The translations under genes and the position numbers were made by a program. 64,000 bases of DNA from Amphiplicatus metriothermophilus. GTDB taxonomy: Bacteria; Pseudomonadota; Alphaproteobacteria; Caulobacterales; Parvularculaceae. Location of the stretch: contig NZ_FZQA01000007.1 in the NCBI RefSeq assembly GCF_900199215.1, positions 1 through 64,000 on the forward strand, given 5' to 3'. Below, in pieces: positions 44,575 to 55,825 of this stretch (position 1 is the stretch's first letter; each line of letters begins with the position of its first letter). Under the pieces are notes generated by a model. That model was not told the DNA's origin. It saw only the letters and a program-made list of their open reading frames with translations, and did no database searches.

Positions 44575-46655
44575 AGGACAGAGCCCGGCTCGCGGTCGAT
44601 ATCGGCGGCACGTTCACCGACGTCGCGCTCGAACGCGCCGGCGCGCGCGTGACGGCGAAGGTGCTCACCACGCCCGCCGCGCCCGAAGAGGGCGTCATGC
44701 GCGGCGTGAAAGAGGCGCTGGAGAAAGCGGGGCTCGCCCCCGCCGACATCGGCCTCGTCATTCACGGAACGACCCTCGCCACCAACGCGCTCATCGAAAG
44801 GCGGGGGGCGAGGACGGCGCTTCTGACGACCGAAGGCCATCGCGACGCGCTCGAAATGGCCTACGAGAACCGCTTCGAGCAGTACGACATCAATATCGAC
44901 CGCCCGAAGCCGCTCGTTCCGCGCTGGCTGCGCCTGCCGGTCCGCGAGCGGATGAACCGCGACGGCAAGGCGCTCGTCCCGCTGGATGAAGACAGCGTGC
45001 GCGCGCATCTGTCGACGCTCGAGGCGGAAGGAATTGAAAGCGTCGCCGTCGGCTATCTCCACGCTTACGCCAATCCCGAGCACGAACGACGCACGGCCGA
45101 GATTCTCGCCGAAGTCAGGCCCGACCTGTCGATCACGCTCGCCAGCGAGGTCGCGCCGGAGATCCGCGAATATGAGCGCCTGTCGACGGCGGTCGCCAAC
45201 GCCTATGTCCGTCCGCTGATGGAGCGTTATCTGCGCCGGCTCGATCAGGCGCTGCGCGCGGCCGGATTCGCGTGCGGCCTTCTGCTGATCACGTCGGGCG
45301 GCGGGCTTGCGACGCTGGAGACGGCGGCGAAGTTCCCCATCCGCCTTGTCGAGTCCGGGCCCGCGGGCGGGGCGGTGCTCGCCGCCGCCGTCGCGCGGGC
45401 GATGTCGCTCGACTCCGTCCTTTCCTTCGATATGGGCGGCACGACCGCCAAGCTCTGCCTCATCGACGATTACGAGCCGCAGACCGCGCGCGCTTTCGAG
45501 GTCGACCGGAGCTATCGCTTCAAGAAGGGCTCGGGCCTGCCTGTGCGCATTCCGGTGATCGAAATGGTGGAGATTGGTGCGGGCGGGGGCTCCATCGCCC
45601 ATGTCGATCGATTGGGTCGGCTTCAGGTGGGACCCGAAAGCGCCGGCTCCGAGCCGGGGCCCGTCGCCTACGGCCGCGGCGGCGTTCGTCCGACGGTGAC
45701 GGACGCCGACGCGGCGATGGGAAAAATCGCCGCGGAGCGTTTCGCCGGCGGGTCTATCGCGCTCGACATCGAGGCGGCGCGCGCGGCGGTCGCGCGCGAG
45801 ATCGGCGCAGCGATGAAGTTCGACGACGATATGGCCGCTTATGCAGTCTCGGAGATCGTCGATGAGAACATGGCCGCAGCCGCGCGCGCCCACGCCATTG
45901 AAGGCGGTCATGACGTCGCGGCCCGCGCGATGATCGCCTTCGGCGGGGCGGCGCCCCTTCATGCGGCGCGTCTTGCCGAAAAGCTCGGCGTCGGGACGAT
46001 CGTCGTGCCGGCCGATGCGGGCGTCGGCTCGGCGATCGGGTTTCTGCTAGCGCCGGCCGCTTACGAAGTCGTCCGTTCGCGGCCGATGCGGCTCGACGAC
46101 TTCGACGGCGCGGCGATCGACGCGCTGTTCGCCGAGATGTACGAGGAAGCCGCGGCGGTCGTGCGCGCCGCCACCGGCGAGGATCCCGTCGGCGAGATCC
46201 GACTCGCCTATATGCGCTATCGCGGCCAGGGCCATGAGATTCCGACGCCTGTTCCCGAAGGCGGCCTCGCCTTGCGGGAAGGGCTTGCCGCGCTGGCGGC
46301 GGCTTTCGAGCAGGCCTATCGCGCGCTTTACGGGCGCGCCGTGCCCGGCGTGACGGCCGAGGCGCTCACCTGGTCGCTCAGACTCGCCGGCGCCGCTCCG
46401 CGCCTGCCTGAACCGGCGGGCGCGGCGCCGGCGCGCCGGGCCGAGCCCGAAGAGACGCGGCCGGTTTTCGACGCAAGCCGCGGTCGCGTGCTCGATTACG
46501 GCGTCTATGAACGGACCGGGCTTGGGCCGGGCGCGCGCCTGTCGGGTCCCGCGCTCATCGTCGAAGACCAGACGACGACGGTAATCTCGGCCGCTTATGA
46601 CGCGCGCGTCGACGCGCGCGGGAATCTCATCCTTACGCGGAACGGCGGACAATGA
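44571..46655 (+). CDS. hyuA: Hydantoinase/oxoprolinase A-type subunit
   Basis: 694 residues. ATPase motifs typical of HyuA/acetone-carboxylase-beta proteins are seen: AVDIGGTFTDVALE at residues 7-20, HGTTLATNALIERRG near 65, and SFDMGGTTAKLCLI. These ASKHA-like subunits hydrolyse ATP to drive ring opening or carboxylation with HyuB. Members act on hydantoins, 5-oxoproline or ketones; the substrate is not fixed. The start overlaps the SDR stop (ATGA). Confidence 0.9.
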   Translation: MKDRARLAVDIGGTFTDVALERAGARVTAKVLTTPAAPEEGVMRGVKEALEKAGLAPADIGLVIHGTTLATNALIERRGARTALLTTEGHRDALEMAYENRFEQYDINIDRPKPLVPRWLRLPVRERMNRDGKALVPLDEDSVRAHLSTLEAEGIESVAVGYLHAYANPEHERRTAEILAEVRPDLSITLASEVAPEIREYERLSTAVANAYVRPLMERYLRRLDQALRAAGFACGLLLITSGGGLATLETAAKFPIRLVESGPAGGAVLAAAVARAMSLDSVLSFDMGGTTAKLCLIDDYEPQTARAFEVDRSYRFKKGSGLPVRIPVIEMVEIGAGGGSIAHVDRLGRLQVGPESAGSEPGPVAYGRGGVRPTVTDADAAMGKIAAERFAGGSIALDIEAARAAVAREIGAAMKFDDDMAAYAVSEIVDENMAAAARAHAIEGGHDVAARAMIAFGGAAPLHAARLAEKLGVGTIVVPADAGVGSAIGFLLAPAAYEVVRSRPMRLDDFDGAAIDALFAEMYEEAAAVVRAATGEDPVGEIRLAYMRYRGQGHEIPTPVPEGGLALREGLAALAAAFEQAYRALYGRAVPGVTAEALTWSLRLAGAAPRLPEPAGAAPARRAEPEETRPVFDASRGRVLDYGVYERTGLGPGARLSGPALIVEDQTTTVISAAYDARVDARGNLILTRNGGQ

Positions 46656-48316
46656 CGGGAGCGCTCGATCAGCTGCGGCTGCAGCTTTTGTGGAACCGGC
46701 TTCTCGCCGTCGTGGAGGAGCAGGCGCAGACGCTCGTGCGCACCGCCTTTTCGACCACCGTGCGCGAGGCGGGCGATCTTTCGGCCGGCGTCTTCGACGC
46801 TGAGGGCCGCATGCTCGCCCAGGCCGTCACCGGCACGCCGGGCCATGTCAACGCCATGGCCGCGTCGGTCGGCGCTTTTTTGAGAAAATACCCGCTCGAC
46901 CGGCTAGAGGAAGGCGATGTTCTCCTCACCAATGATCCTTGGGACGGCACGGGCCATCTGAACGACTTCACCGTCGTGACGCCGGTATTTCGCGAAGGCC
47001 GCCCCATCGCATTGTTTGCGGCGACGTCGCATGTGGCCGATGTAGGCGGACTCGGCTTCGGGCCGGACGCGCGCCAAGTCTATGAAGAAGGCCTCCTCGT
47101 TCCGATCGGCTATCTTTTCCGTCGCGGCGCGCCGAATGAGACGCTGCTCGACATCATTCGCGCCAATGTGCGCGATCCGACGGCCGCGCTCGGCGACCTT
47201 TACTCGCTTGCGGGCTGCAATGACGCCGGGGCGCGGCGACTGCTCGAAACGCTCGACGAATTCGGCCTCGGCGACCTCGATGCGGTCGGCCGCCTCATCA
47301 TCGAGAACTCGGCGCGCGCGATGCGCGCCGAGATCGCGAAGCTTCCGCGCGGGACCTATGAAAACAGCATGCGGATCGACGGTTATGATTCGCCGATCGA
47401 TCTCGTCTGCGCCGTGACGATCGGGGCCGATGCGATCACAGTCGACTTCGCGGGGACGTCGCCGATATCGCCGCGCGGGGTGAACGTGCCGCTCGCCTAT
47501 ACCCAGGCCTACGCTTCTTTCGGCGTGCGCTGCGTCGTCGGGAACGACACGCCTAACAACGCCGGCTCGCTCAGCGTCGTGCAAGTGACGGCGCCTGAGG
47601 GCTGCATTCTCAACGCCCCCAGACCCTGCGCGGTGTCGGCGCGCCATACGGTCGGCCAGATGCTGCCCGACGTTGTGCTCGGCGCGCTGGCGAAAGCGAT
47701 CCCGGACCGGGTTCCTGCGGAAGGCGCCTCGTGCCTTTACCTGCCCGTTCTGCTGGGCGGGCCGGGCGTGGCCGGCGAGACCGCGGGCGAGGCTTTCGTC
47801 GTCAATCCGTTCTACACTGGCGGGACCGGCGCCCGGCCCGGCAAGGACGGGCTTTCCTGCACAGCGTTTCCATCCGGCGTCAGGAACACGCCGGTCGAGA
47901 TCAATGAGGCGACGGCGCCGATCCTCATATGGCGCAAAGAGTATCGGACCGACTCGGGCGGGCCGGGACGATTTCGCGGCGGGCTCGGCCAGGTGATGGA
48001 GTTTGCCCACGCCGAGAGGCGCGCGATGGCGGTCTCCAAGATGTTCGAGCGCGTGCGTCATCCCGCGCGCGGGCGCGACGGAGGCGGGCCCGGCGCGCCT
48101 GGCGCGGTGCGGCTCGACGATGGAACCGTCCTGTCCGGCATGGGCCGCGACGTCGTCCCTGTCGGGCGCCGACTCGTGATCGAAACGCCGGGCGGGGGCG
48201 GCAAGGGCGATCCGACGACGCGCGCGCGCGCCGCTGCGGCGGAAGACCTGCGCGCCGGACTTATTTCGCCGGAAGCGGCGCGCGAAATATACGGCTTCGA
48301 GGAAAGCGATAACTGA
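46652..48316 (+). CDS. hyuB: Hydantoinase/oxoprolinase B-type subunit
   Basis: 554 residues, full length. Characteristic motifs are TAFSTTVREAGDLSAGVFDAEGRML, GHVNAMA, LTNDPWDGTGHLNDFTVVTPVF and the Gly-rich tail VIETPGGGGKGDP. HyuB forms the second catalytic subunit with HyuA. Its ATG overlaps the hyuA stop, so SDR-hyuA-hyuB are translationally coupled. Confidence 0.92.
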   Translation: MTGALDQLRLQLLWNRLLAVVEEQAQTLVRTAFSTTVREAGDLSAGVFDAEGRMLAQAVTGTPGHVNAMAASVGAFLRKYPLDRLEEGDVLLTNDPWDGTGHLNDFTVVTPVFREGRPIALFAATSHVADVGGLGFGPDARQVYEEGLLVPIGYLFRRGAPNETLLDIIRANVRDPTAALGDLYSLAGCNDAGARRLLETLDEFGLGDLDAVGRLIIENSARAMRAEIAKLPRGTYENSMRIDGYDSPIDLVCAVTIGADAITVDFAGTSPISPRGVNVPLAYTQAYASFGVRCVVGNDTPNNAGSLSVVQVTAPEGCILNAPRPCAVSARHTVGQMLPDVVLGALAKAIPDRVPAEGASCLYLPVLLGGPGVAGETAGEAFVVNPFYTGGTGARPGKDGLSCTAFPSGVRNTPVEINEATAPILIWRKEYRTDSGGPGRFRGGLGQVMEFAHAERRAMAVSKMFERVRHPARGRDGGGPGAPGAVRLDDGTVLSGMGRDVVPVGRRLVIETPGGGGKGDPTTRARAAAAEDLRAGLISPEAAREIYGFEESDN

Positions 48317-49795
<1,479 letters not shown>

Positions 49796-49798
49796 GCC

Positions 49799-50812
49799 AT
49801 GGCGCGCATGACCATGATCGAGGCGATCCGCAGCGCCATGGACGTATGCATGGAGCGCGACGAGCGAGTGGTCGTCTACGGCGAGGACGTCGGCTATTTC
49901 GGCGGCGTCTTTCGCTGCACCCAAGGGCTTCAGAAGAAATACGGCAAGCATCGCTGCTTCGACAGCCCCATCAACGAAAGCGGCATCGTCGGCACGGCGA
50001 TCGGCATGGCGGTCTACGGGCTGAGACCCTGCGTCGAAATTCAGTTCGCCGATTATATGTATCCGGCCTACGATCAGCTCACGCAGGAAGCCGCGCGCAT
50101 CCGCTATCGCTCCAACAATGACTTCACCGTGCCCATGACCGTGCGCATGCCGACCGGCGGCGGCATTTTCGGCGGCCAGACCCATTCGCAAAGCCCCGAA
50201 GCGTTGTTCGCCCATGTGTGCGGGCTCAAGACGGTCATTCCGTCGAACCCCTACGACGCTAAAGGTCTTCTCATCGCTGCGATCGAGGACGACGATCCGG
50301 TGATCTTTTTGGAGCCAAAGCGCCTCTATAACGGGCCCTTCGACGGTCATTACGACCAGCCCGTGACTCCCTGGAAGAAGCATCCGCTCGGCGAGGTGCC
50401 GGACGGCCATTATGTCGAGCCGCTCGGCAAGGCTGCGATCCGGCGCGAGGGAGAGGACGTGACCGTGCTCGCCTACGGGACGATGGTCCATGTGGCAGAA
50501 GCGGCGGCGAAGGAGACCGGCGTCGACGCGGAGATCATCGACCTCAGAACCATCGTGCCGCTCGACTTCGAAGCCATCGAGGCGTCGGTGCGCAAGACCG
50601 GCCGTTGCGTCATCGTGCACGAAGCGACAAGAACCTGCGGCTTCGGCGCAGAGTTGATGGCGGTCGTGCAGGAGGGCTGTTTTTATCACCTCGAAGCGCC
50701 CGTCATCCGCGTCACCGGCTGGGATACGCCCTATCCGCATGCGCATGAATGGACCTATTTCCCCGGCCCGGCGCGCGTCGGCGCGGCGCTCAAAAAAGTC
50801 ATGGAGGGCTGA
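49799..50812 (+). CDS. bkdA2: Branched-chain 2-oxoacid dehydrogenase E1-beta
   Basis: 337 residues. MTMIEAIRSAMDVCMERDERVVVYGEDVGYFGGVFRCT... is typical of E1-beta, and GRCVIVHEATRTCGFGAEL is the conserved C-terminal domain. It forms the alpha2-beta2 E1 with the preceding gene, three bases away. Confidence 0.94.
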   Translation: MARMTMIEAIRSAMDVCMERDERVVVYGEDVGYFGGVFRCTQGLQKKYGKHRCFDSPINESGIVGTAIGMAVYGLRPCVEIQFADYMYPAYDQLTQEAARIRYRSNNDFTVPMTVRMPTGGGIFGGQTHSQSPEALFAHVCGLKTVIPSNPYDAKGLLIAAIEDDDPVIFLEPKRLYNGPFDGHYDQPVTPWKKHPLGEVPDGHYVEPLGKAAIRREGEDVTVLAYGTMVHVAEAAAKETGVDAEIIDLRTIVPLDFEAIEASVRKTGRCVIVHEATRTCGFGAELMAVVQEGCFYHLEAPVIRVTGWDTPYPHAHEWTYFPGPARVGAALKKVMEG

Positions 50813-50814
50813 GC

Positions 50815-52158
50815 ATGGGCGTTTACGTCATCAAGCTGCCCGATGTCGGCGAGGGCGTCGCCGAGGCCGAGCTGGTCGAATGGCTGGTGGAGGAAGGAAA
50901 AAACGTCCGAGAAGACGAGGTGCTCGCCTCTGTCATGACCGACAAGGCGACGGTGGAGATTCCCTCGCCGGTGGAGGGCAAGGTCGTCTGGCGCGGCCCG
51001 AAGGTGGGCGAGGTGGTTGCGGTCGGATCGCCGATCATCCGCCTCGAGGTCGACGGAGAAGGCAACGAAGCCCCCGGCGCGGCTGTCGAGGCGGCGACGC
51101 GCGAGAAAGAAGCGCCGCTTGCGGATAAGCCTTCTGAAGGCGACAATGAAGATAAAGCCGAACCGGCGAAAAAGATCGAGAAGAAACCTGCGCCGGCGCC
51201 TGCCCGTTCTGCCGAGGCGAAGCCTTCTGCAGCAAAGGCGGCCGCCAGACCGTCCGCGCCGGCGAAGACTGGCCTGCCGCGCCCGCCCGGCGAAAAGCCG
51301 CTCGCCGCGCCGGCGGTCAGGAAGCGCGCGCTTGATCTCGGGATCGATCTGCGCCGGGTGCCGGGTTCGGGGCCGGCGGGCCGCATCACCCATGAAGATC
51401 TTGACGCCTTCATAGAAAGCGGCGGCGGAGCCATCCTGCGCGCGGCCCGCGCGCCCGACATGTCGGTGAAGGAGATCAAGGTCGTCGGTTTGCGCAGGAA
51501 GATCGCCGAAAGGATGGCGGTTGCAAAATCGCGCATACCCCATATCACCTACGTGGACGAGGTCGACGTCACCGCGCTCGAAGAGCTGCGCGGCAAGCTC
51601 AACGCCGAACGCGGCGACAGGCCGAAGCTCACGCTCCTGCCCTTTCTGATGCGCGCGATGGCGCGCGCCATCGCAGAGCAGCCCGAGATCAACGCCCGCT
51701 ACGACGACGACGAAGGCGTTATCTATCAATATGGCGGGATGCATATGGGCGTCGCGACGCAGACCGATAACGGGCTCGTCGTGCCAGTCGTGCGCCATGT
51801 GGAGGCGCTTGGTCTGTGGGACTGCGCGGCGGAGCTTGCGCGTCTCGCCGAAGCCGCGCGGGCGGGGAGCTGCACGCGCGAGGAGCTGACGGGCTCGACG
51901 ATCACCATCACCTCGCTGGGCGCGCTTGGCGGCGTCGTCACTACGCCGGTCATCAATCACCCCGAAGTCGCGATCGTCGGCGTCAACAAGATCCGCGTGC
52001 TGCCGCAGTGGGACGGTAACGGCTTCGTTCCGCGCAAGATGATGAATCTGTCGTCGAGCTTCGACCACCGCATCATCGACGGCTGGAACGCGGCTGTGTT
52101 CGTCCAGCGCATCAAGGGACTGCTGGAAAATCCGGCGATGATTTTCATTGAGGATTGA
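50815..52158 (+). CDS. bkdB: Dihydrolipoyl acyltransferase E2 of the branched-chain complex
   Basis: 447 residues from ATG 50815. One lipoyl domain with Lys44 in TDKATVEI is followed by an Ala/Pro/Lys-rich linker (about 105-175), a peripheral-subunit-binding domain ([24 protein letters not shown]), and the acyltransferase core with the active-site [12 protein letters not shown] near the C-terminus. It is two bases downstream of E1-beta. Confidence 0.94.
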   Translation: MGVYVIKLPDVGEGVAEAELVEWLVEEGKNVREDEVLASVMTDKATVEIPSPVEGKVVWRGPKVGEVVAVGSPIIRLEVDGEGNEAPGAAVEAATREKEAPLADKPSEGDNEDKAEPAKKIEKKPAPAPARSAEAKPSAAKAAARPSAPAKTGLPRPPGEKPLAAPAVRKRALDLGIDLRRVPGSGPAGRITHEDLDAFIESGGGAILRAARAPDMSVKEIKVVGLRRKIAERMAVAKSRIPHITYVDEVDVTALEELRGKLNAERGDRPKLTLLPFLMRAMARAIAEQPEINARYDDDEGVIYQYGGMHMGVATQTDNGLVVPVVRHVEALGLWDCAAELARLAEAARAGSCTREELTGSTITITSLGALGGVVTTPVINHPEVAIVGVNKIRVLPQWDGNGFVPRKMMNLSSSFDHRIIDGWNAAVFVQRIKGLLENPAMIFIED

Positions 52159-52291
52159 GGCTGCAACGGCGTCGCGCGCTTCGGCGCGTCTGTGGCTGGA
52201 GCGGTCGCAAAGGGACGAGTTTCACCGCCGTCAGAAATGGAATCCTCGCCGCCGGAATTCAGCGGTCCAGGGATGCCGGGAGAGAGCTGAG

Positions 52292-53689
52292 ATGGCCAAG
52301 GATATCGCTTGCAAACTCCTCGTCGTCGGCGCCGGGCCGGGCGGTTATGTCTGCGCGATCCGCGCCGGCCAACTCGGCGTCGACACGATCATAGTCGAAG
52401 CGGAGGCGCTCGGCGGGACGTGCCTCAATGTGGGCTGCATTCCATCGAAAGCGCTCATTCACGTCGCCGATGAATTCGAGAGGGCGATGAATTCCGCCGA
52501 CAAGGCGGCCATCGGCGTTTCCGCTTCGAAGCCTAAGATCGACCTTGCGAAAACCGTCGAATGGAAAAACGGGATCGTCGGTCGACTCACAGGCGGCGTC
52601 GGCGCGCTCCTCAAGAAGGCGAAAGTTCGCGTCGTCGAAGGCTGGGCGACGTTCATCGACGGCAAGACGATCGAGGTCGAAACGAAGGACGGCCCGACGA
52701 CCATCCGCGCCGAGAACGTCGTCATCGCGACGGGCTCGACGCCGGTCGAGCTGCCGTTTCTGAAATTCGGCGGCGACGTGATTTCCTCCACCGAGGCGCT
52801 CGACCTCGACGCCCCGCCGAAGAATCTCGTCGTCGTCGGGGCGGGCTATATCGGGCTCGAGCTCGGCATCGCCTTCGCCAAGTTCGGCTCGAAGGTCGCC
52901 GTGGTCGAGGCGCTCGACCGGATTCTGCCGGGCTATGACGCCGAGCTGACCCGTCCTGTCACGAAGCGCCTGAAGGCGTTGGGCGTCGCCGTCCATCTCG
53001 GCGCCAAGGCCAAGGGGCCGGGCAAGGACGGCAAGAGCCTCGAGATTGAAAACGGCGACGGCGAGACGGAAACGTTGCCCGCGGACAAAATTCTCGTCGC
53101 CGTCGGGCGCAAGCCGCTGACCGAAGGCTGGGGACGGGAAAACCTCGTTCTCGATATGGACGGCCCCTTCATCAAAATCGACGATCGGTGTCAGACCTCC
53201 ATGAACGGCGTCTACGCCATCGGGGACGTCGCGGGCGAGCCGATGCTCGCCCATCGCGCCATGGCGCAGGGCGAAATGGTCGCGGAGATCATCGCCGGGC
53301 GGAATCGGCGCTGGGATCGGCGCGCCGTTCCGGCGGTCTGCTTCACCGATCCGGAGGTCGTCGCCGTCGGCCTCGCGCCTGAAGAGGCGAAGGCGGAAGG
53401 CCATGAGGTCGAGAGCGCGCTCTTTCCGTTCTCCGCCAACGGGCGAGCCATGGCGACGGAGGCCGAGGAAGGCTTCGTGCGCGTGACGGCGCGCGCCGGG
53501 GACGGCCTTATCCTAGGCGCGCACGCGGTCGGCAAGGGCGTCGCCGAGCTGTCGGCCGCCTTCGCGCTCGCTCTCGAAATGGGCGCGACCCTTGAGGACA
53601 TCGCGGGAACCATTCATGCTCACCCCACGCAGAGCGAAGCGTTCCACGAAGCGAGCCTCAGAACTCTTGGACACGCGCTCCACATTTGA
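52292..53689 (+). CDS. lpdA: Dihydrolipoyl dehydrogenase E3
   Basis: 465 residues from ATG 52292. FAD-binding GAGPGGYV begins near 13, the redox disulfide is C44/C49 in [13 protein letters not shown], and the NAD site is [12 protein letters not shown]. The C-terminal HAHPTQSE has the catalytic His. It re-oxidises the lipoyl arm of E2. The RimB-like gene starts inside its 3' end. Confidence 0.94.
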   Translation: MAKDIACKLLVVGAGPGGYVCAIRAGQLGVDTIIVEAEALGGTCLNVGCIPSKALIHVADEFERAMNSADKAAIGVSASKPKIDLAKTVEWKNGIVGRLTGGVGALLKKAKVRVVEGWATFIDGKTIEVETKDGPTTIRAENVVIATGSTPVELPFLKFGGDVISSTEALDLDAPPKNLVVVGAGYIGLELGIAFAKFGSKVAVVEALDRILPGYDAELTRPVTKRLKALGVAVHLGAKAKGPGKDGKSLEIENGDGETETLPADKILVAVGRKPLTEGWGRENLVLDMDGPFIKIDDRCQTSMNGVYAIGDVAGEPMLAHRAMAQGEMVAEIIAGRNRRWDRRAVPAVCFTDPEVVAVGLAPEEAKAEGHEVESALFPFSANGRAMATEAEEGFVRVTARAGDGLILGAHAVGKGVAELSAAFALALEMGATLEDIAGTIHAHPTQSEAFHEASLRTLGHALHI

Positions 53690-54152
53690 CCCGCCCGCGC
53701 CGAAAAAGCGCCGGCGGAAAAAGGCCCCGCTCGCCGTCGCCGGCTGGCGGGAATGGGCGGGATTTCCGGCGCTGGGCGTGGAGCGGATCAAGGCGAAGCT
53801 CGACACCGGCGCGAAAACGTCCGCCATCCATGCCTTCAAGGTGAAGACCATGACGCGCGAGGACGGAACGCTCTGGGCGGAATTTTATCTGCACCCCGTG
53901 CAGAAGCGTCGCCGTCCGGAGATCTTCTGCGCGGCGCCGATCGTCGACCGGCGGCGGATCAAAAGTTCTAACGGCAAGTCCGAGGAGCGCATCGTCGTAC
54001 GCACGATGCTGCGGCTGGGAGAGAAGGAATGGCCCATCGACCTGTCGCTCACGAACCGCGACGAGATGGGATTTCGGCTTCTCATTGGCCGCGACGCCCT
54101 GCGTCGGCGATTCATCGTCGATCCGAGCGCGTCTTTTCTGCTTGGCAAGTGA
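53616..54152 (+). CDS. RimB-like retropepsin/ATP-dependent zinc-protease family protein
   Basis: 178 residues if ATG 53616 is used. The family core is [25 protein letters not shown] with the retropepsin-like Asp-Thr-Gly, followed by [19 protein letters not shown]. It matches the RimK-associated protease family, which is RimB in Pseudomonas. The start is uncertain: 53592, 53616 or a TTG at 53667 are all in frame, and all overlap the end of lpdA. RimK follows 55 bp later, so it probably modulates RimK. Confidence 0.75.
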   Translation: MLTPRRAKRSTKRASELLDTRSTFDPPAPKKRRRKKAPLAVAGWREWAGFPALGVERIKAKLDTGAKTSAIHAFKVKTMTREDGTLWAEFYLHPVQKRRRPEIFCAAPIVDRRRIKSSNGKSEERIVVRTMLRLGEKEWPIDLSLTNRDEMGFRLLIGRDALRRRFIVDPSASFLLGK

Positions 54153-54207
54153 GGGCGCGTGGTGGTTAGAGCGCGCCATCCTGCGCGCTCTCAATCGGGA
54201 GACCTCT

Positions 54208-55113
54208 ATGAAACTGGCGCTGATGTGCCGCAATCCGAATCTTTACTCCCATCGCCGTCTGGCGGAGGCCGCGACGGCGCGCGGGCATGAGATCGAAGTG
54301 GTCGATCATCTTCGATGCTATATCAACATCACCTCGCATCGGCCCTCGGTGCGCTATCAGGGCAGGGATCTGCCCAAATACGACGCCGTCATCCCGCGCA
54401 TCGGCGCGTCAGTGACCTTCTATGGGGCGGCGGTGCTGCGTCAGTTCGAGGTGATGGGCGTTTATCCTGTGAACGAGTCCGTCGCCATCACGCGCTCGCG
54501 CGACAAGCTGAGAAGCCTCCAGTTGCTGGCGCGCAAAGGCGTCGGCCTGCCCGTCACGGTCTTCGCCCATCGCACCAGCAACGCCGAGGAAGTCATCAAC
54601 CTCGTCGGCGGGCCGCCCGTCATCATCAAGCTGCTCGAAGGCACGCAAGGCATCGGCGTTATTCTCGGCGAGACGCAGCAGGCCGCGGAGTCGATCATTC
54701 AGGCCTTCGCCGGCGCCAACATCAACATCCTCGTACAGGAATTCATCAAGGAGGCGGGCGGGGAGGATATCCGCTGTCTCGTAGTCGGCGGAAAGGTCGT
54801 GGCCTCCATGCGACGCAAAGGCAAGGAGGGCGAGTTCCGCTCGAACCTTCATCGCGGCGGATCCGCCGACAGGGTCAAAATAACGCCTGCGGAGCGTTCG
54901 ACCGCCATCTCTGCCGCCAGAGCGATGGGGCTCAATGTCTGCGGCGTCGACATGCTGCGTTCGAATCATGGGCCGGTCGTGATGGAAGTGAACTCCTCGC
55001 CGGGCCTCGAAGGGGTCGAGAAAGCGACCGGCGTCGACGTCGCCGGCAAGATTATCGAGTTCATCGAGAAGAACGCGCAGCCGAACAGGACGGGCGCCAA
55101 GGGCAAGGGCTGA
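54208..55113 (+). CDS. rimK: RimK-type alpha-L-glutamate ligase
   Basis: 301 residues, ATP-grasp. RimK adds glutamates to ribosomal protein S6. The family start [17 protein letters not shown] is present, ATP-grasp features include [16 protein letters not shown] and [16 protein letters not shown], and the C-terminal metal site is [16 protein letters not shown] 54208 has CGGGAG upstream. The target S6 is encoded in this window at 16198-16563. Confidence 0.92.
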   Translation: MKLALMCRNPNLYSHRRLAEAATARGHEIEVVDHLRCYINITSHRPSVRYQGRDLPKYDAVIPRIGASVTFYGAAVLRQFEVMGVYPVNESVAITRSRDKLRSLQLLARKGVGLPVTVFAHRTSNAEEVINLVGGPPVIIKLLEGTQGIGVILGETQQAAESIIQAFAGANINILVQEFIKEAGGEDIRCLVVGGKVVASMRRKGKEGEFRSNLHRGGSADRVKITPAERSTAISAARAMGLNVCGVDMLRSNHGPVVMEVNSSPGLEGVEKATGVDVAGKIIEFIEKNAQPNRTGAKGKG

Positions 55114-55119
55114 TCGACC

Positions 55120-55140
55120 GGGGGTGACGCGTTCAGCCCC
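55120..55140. terminator. Hairpin between rimK and lrp
   Basis: GGGGGTGA (55120-55127) pairs with TCAGCCCC (55133-55140) apart from one mismatch, over a five-base loop. It spans the stop of the minus-strand lrp gene and lies just after rimK. It may help end both transcripts. Confidence 0.4.
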
Positions 55141-55612
55141 TCAAAACGGAATCAGGAAGGGGCGTCACGACCTTGCGCTCTACCTCGCGCAGGGTGAAGC
55201 TCGACTCGACCGTAGCGACTTTCGGCATACGGAGGATCGTCTCCGAAAGGAAGCTCTCATAGGCCGCGAGCGTGGGGATGACCACGCGGATGAAGTAGTC
55301 GAATTTGCCGGTGACGAGATAGCACTCCATCACCTCCGGGCGCTTCTTGATGGCCGCTTCGAACTCGCGCAGCGTCGCGTCGTCCTCGCGTTCGAGCTTG
55401 ACGAGGATGAGCACAGTCACGTTGACGCCGAGCGCCTCGCGGTTGATTTCCGTGTGGTAGCCCTTGATGATGCCGTCGGCTTCGAGGCGGCGCAGGCGCC
55501 GCAGGCAAGGGGTCGGCGACAGGCCCACTTTCTCCGCCAGTTCGGCGTTGGTGATGCGAGCGTTTTCCTGGAGGTGCTTCAGAATTTTGTGGTCGATGTG
55601 GTCGAGTTTCAT
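55133..55612 (-). CDS. Lrp/AsnC-family transcriptional regulator
   Basis: 159 residues. An N-terminal winged helix-turn-helix (DHIDHKILKHLQENARITNAELAEKVGLSPTPCLRRLRRLEADG) is followed by a RAM ligand-binding domain. Such regulators sense amino acids, often Leu. It diverges from leucine dehydrogenase and lies next to the BCKDH operon, so it is probably the BkdR-like regulator of branched-chain catabolism; this is inferred from context. Confidence 0.92.
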   Translation of the reverse strand: MKLDHIDHKILKHLQENARITNAELAEKVGLSPTPCLRRLRRLEADGIIKGYHTEINREALGVNVTVLILVKLEREDDATLREFEAAIKKRPEVMECYLVTGKFDYFIRVVIPTLAAYESFLSETILRMPKVATVESSFTLREVERKVVTPLPDSVLRG

Positions 55613-55654
55613 GATCGCGCCATGGGCTGGGTCCCCCTAGGATATGGTATCTAT

Positions 55655-55671
55655 TTAGCAGCATATGCTAA
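55655..55671. promoter_or_regulatory. Palindromic site between lrp and leucine dehydrogenase, candidate Lrp operator
   Basis: TTAGCA (55655-55660) and TGCTAA (55666-55671) are exact inverted arms. Inside is AGCATATGCT (55660-55669), also a perfect palindrome. The site lies 43 bp from the lrp start in an AT-rich stretch, suitable for autoregulation and for control of the dehydrogenase. Confidence 0.55.
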
Positions 55672-55825
55672 CTGTCAAGCGTATCAGCGCCGTGTTTGGC
55701 AGAAGTTTTCGCCGCATATTGCCTATAGTCCCGGGCGCGCCGCGCTCCGCGCGCCCGTTGCCTTCACGGGGCGAGGTAGGCTTGGAAGGCGCTTTTCGAC
55801 GCTCGCTCGCAGGAAGGACGACTCC

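Noticed and set aside
44544-45962. A 472-codon minus-strand open frame
   Set aside because: It is antisense to hyuA and has a shadow-like composition.
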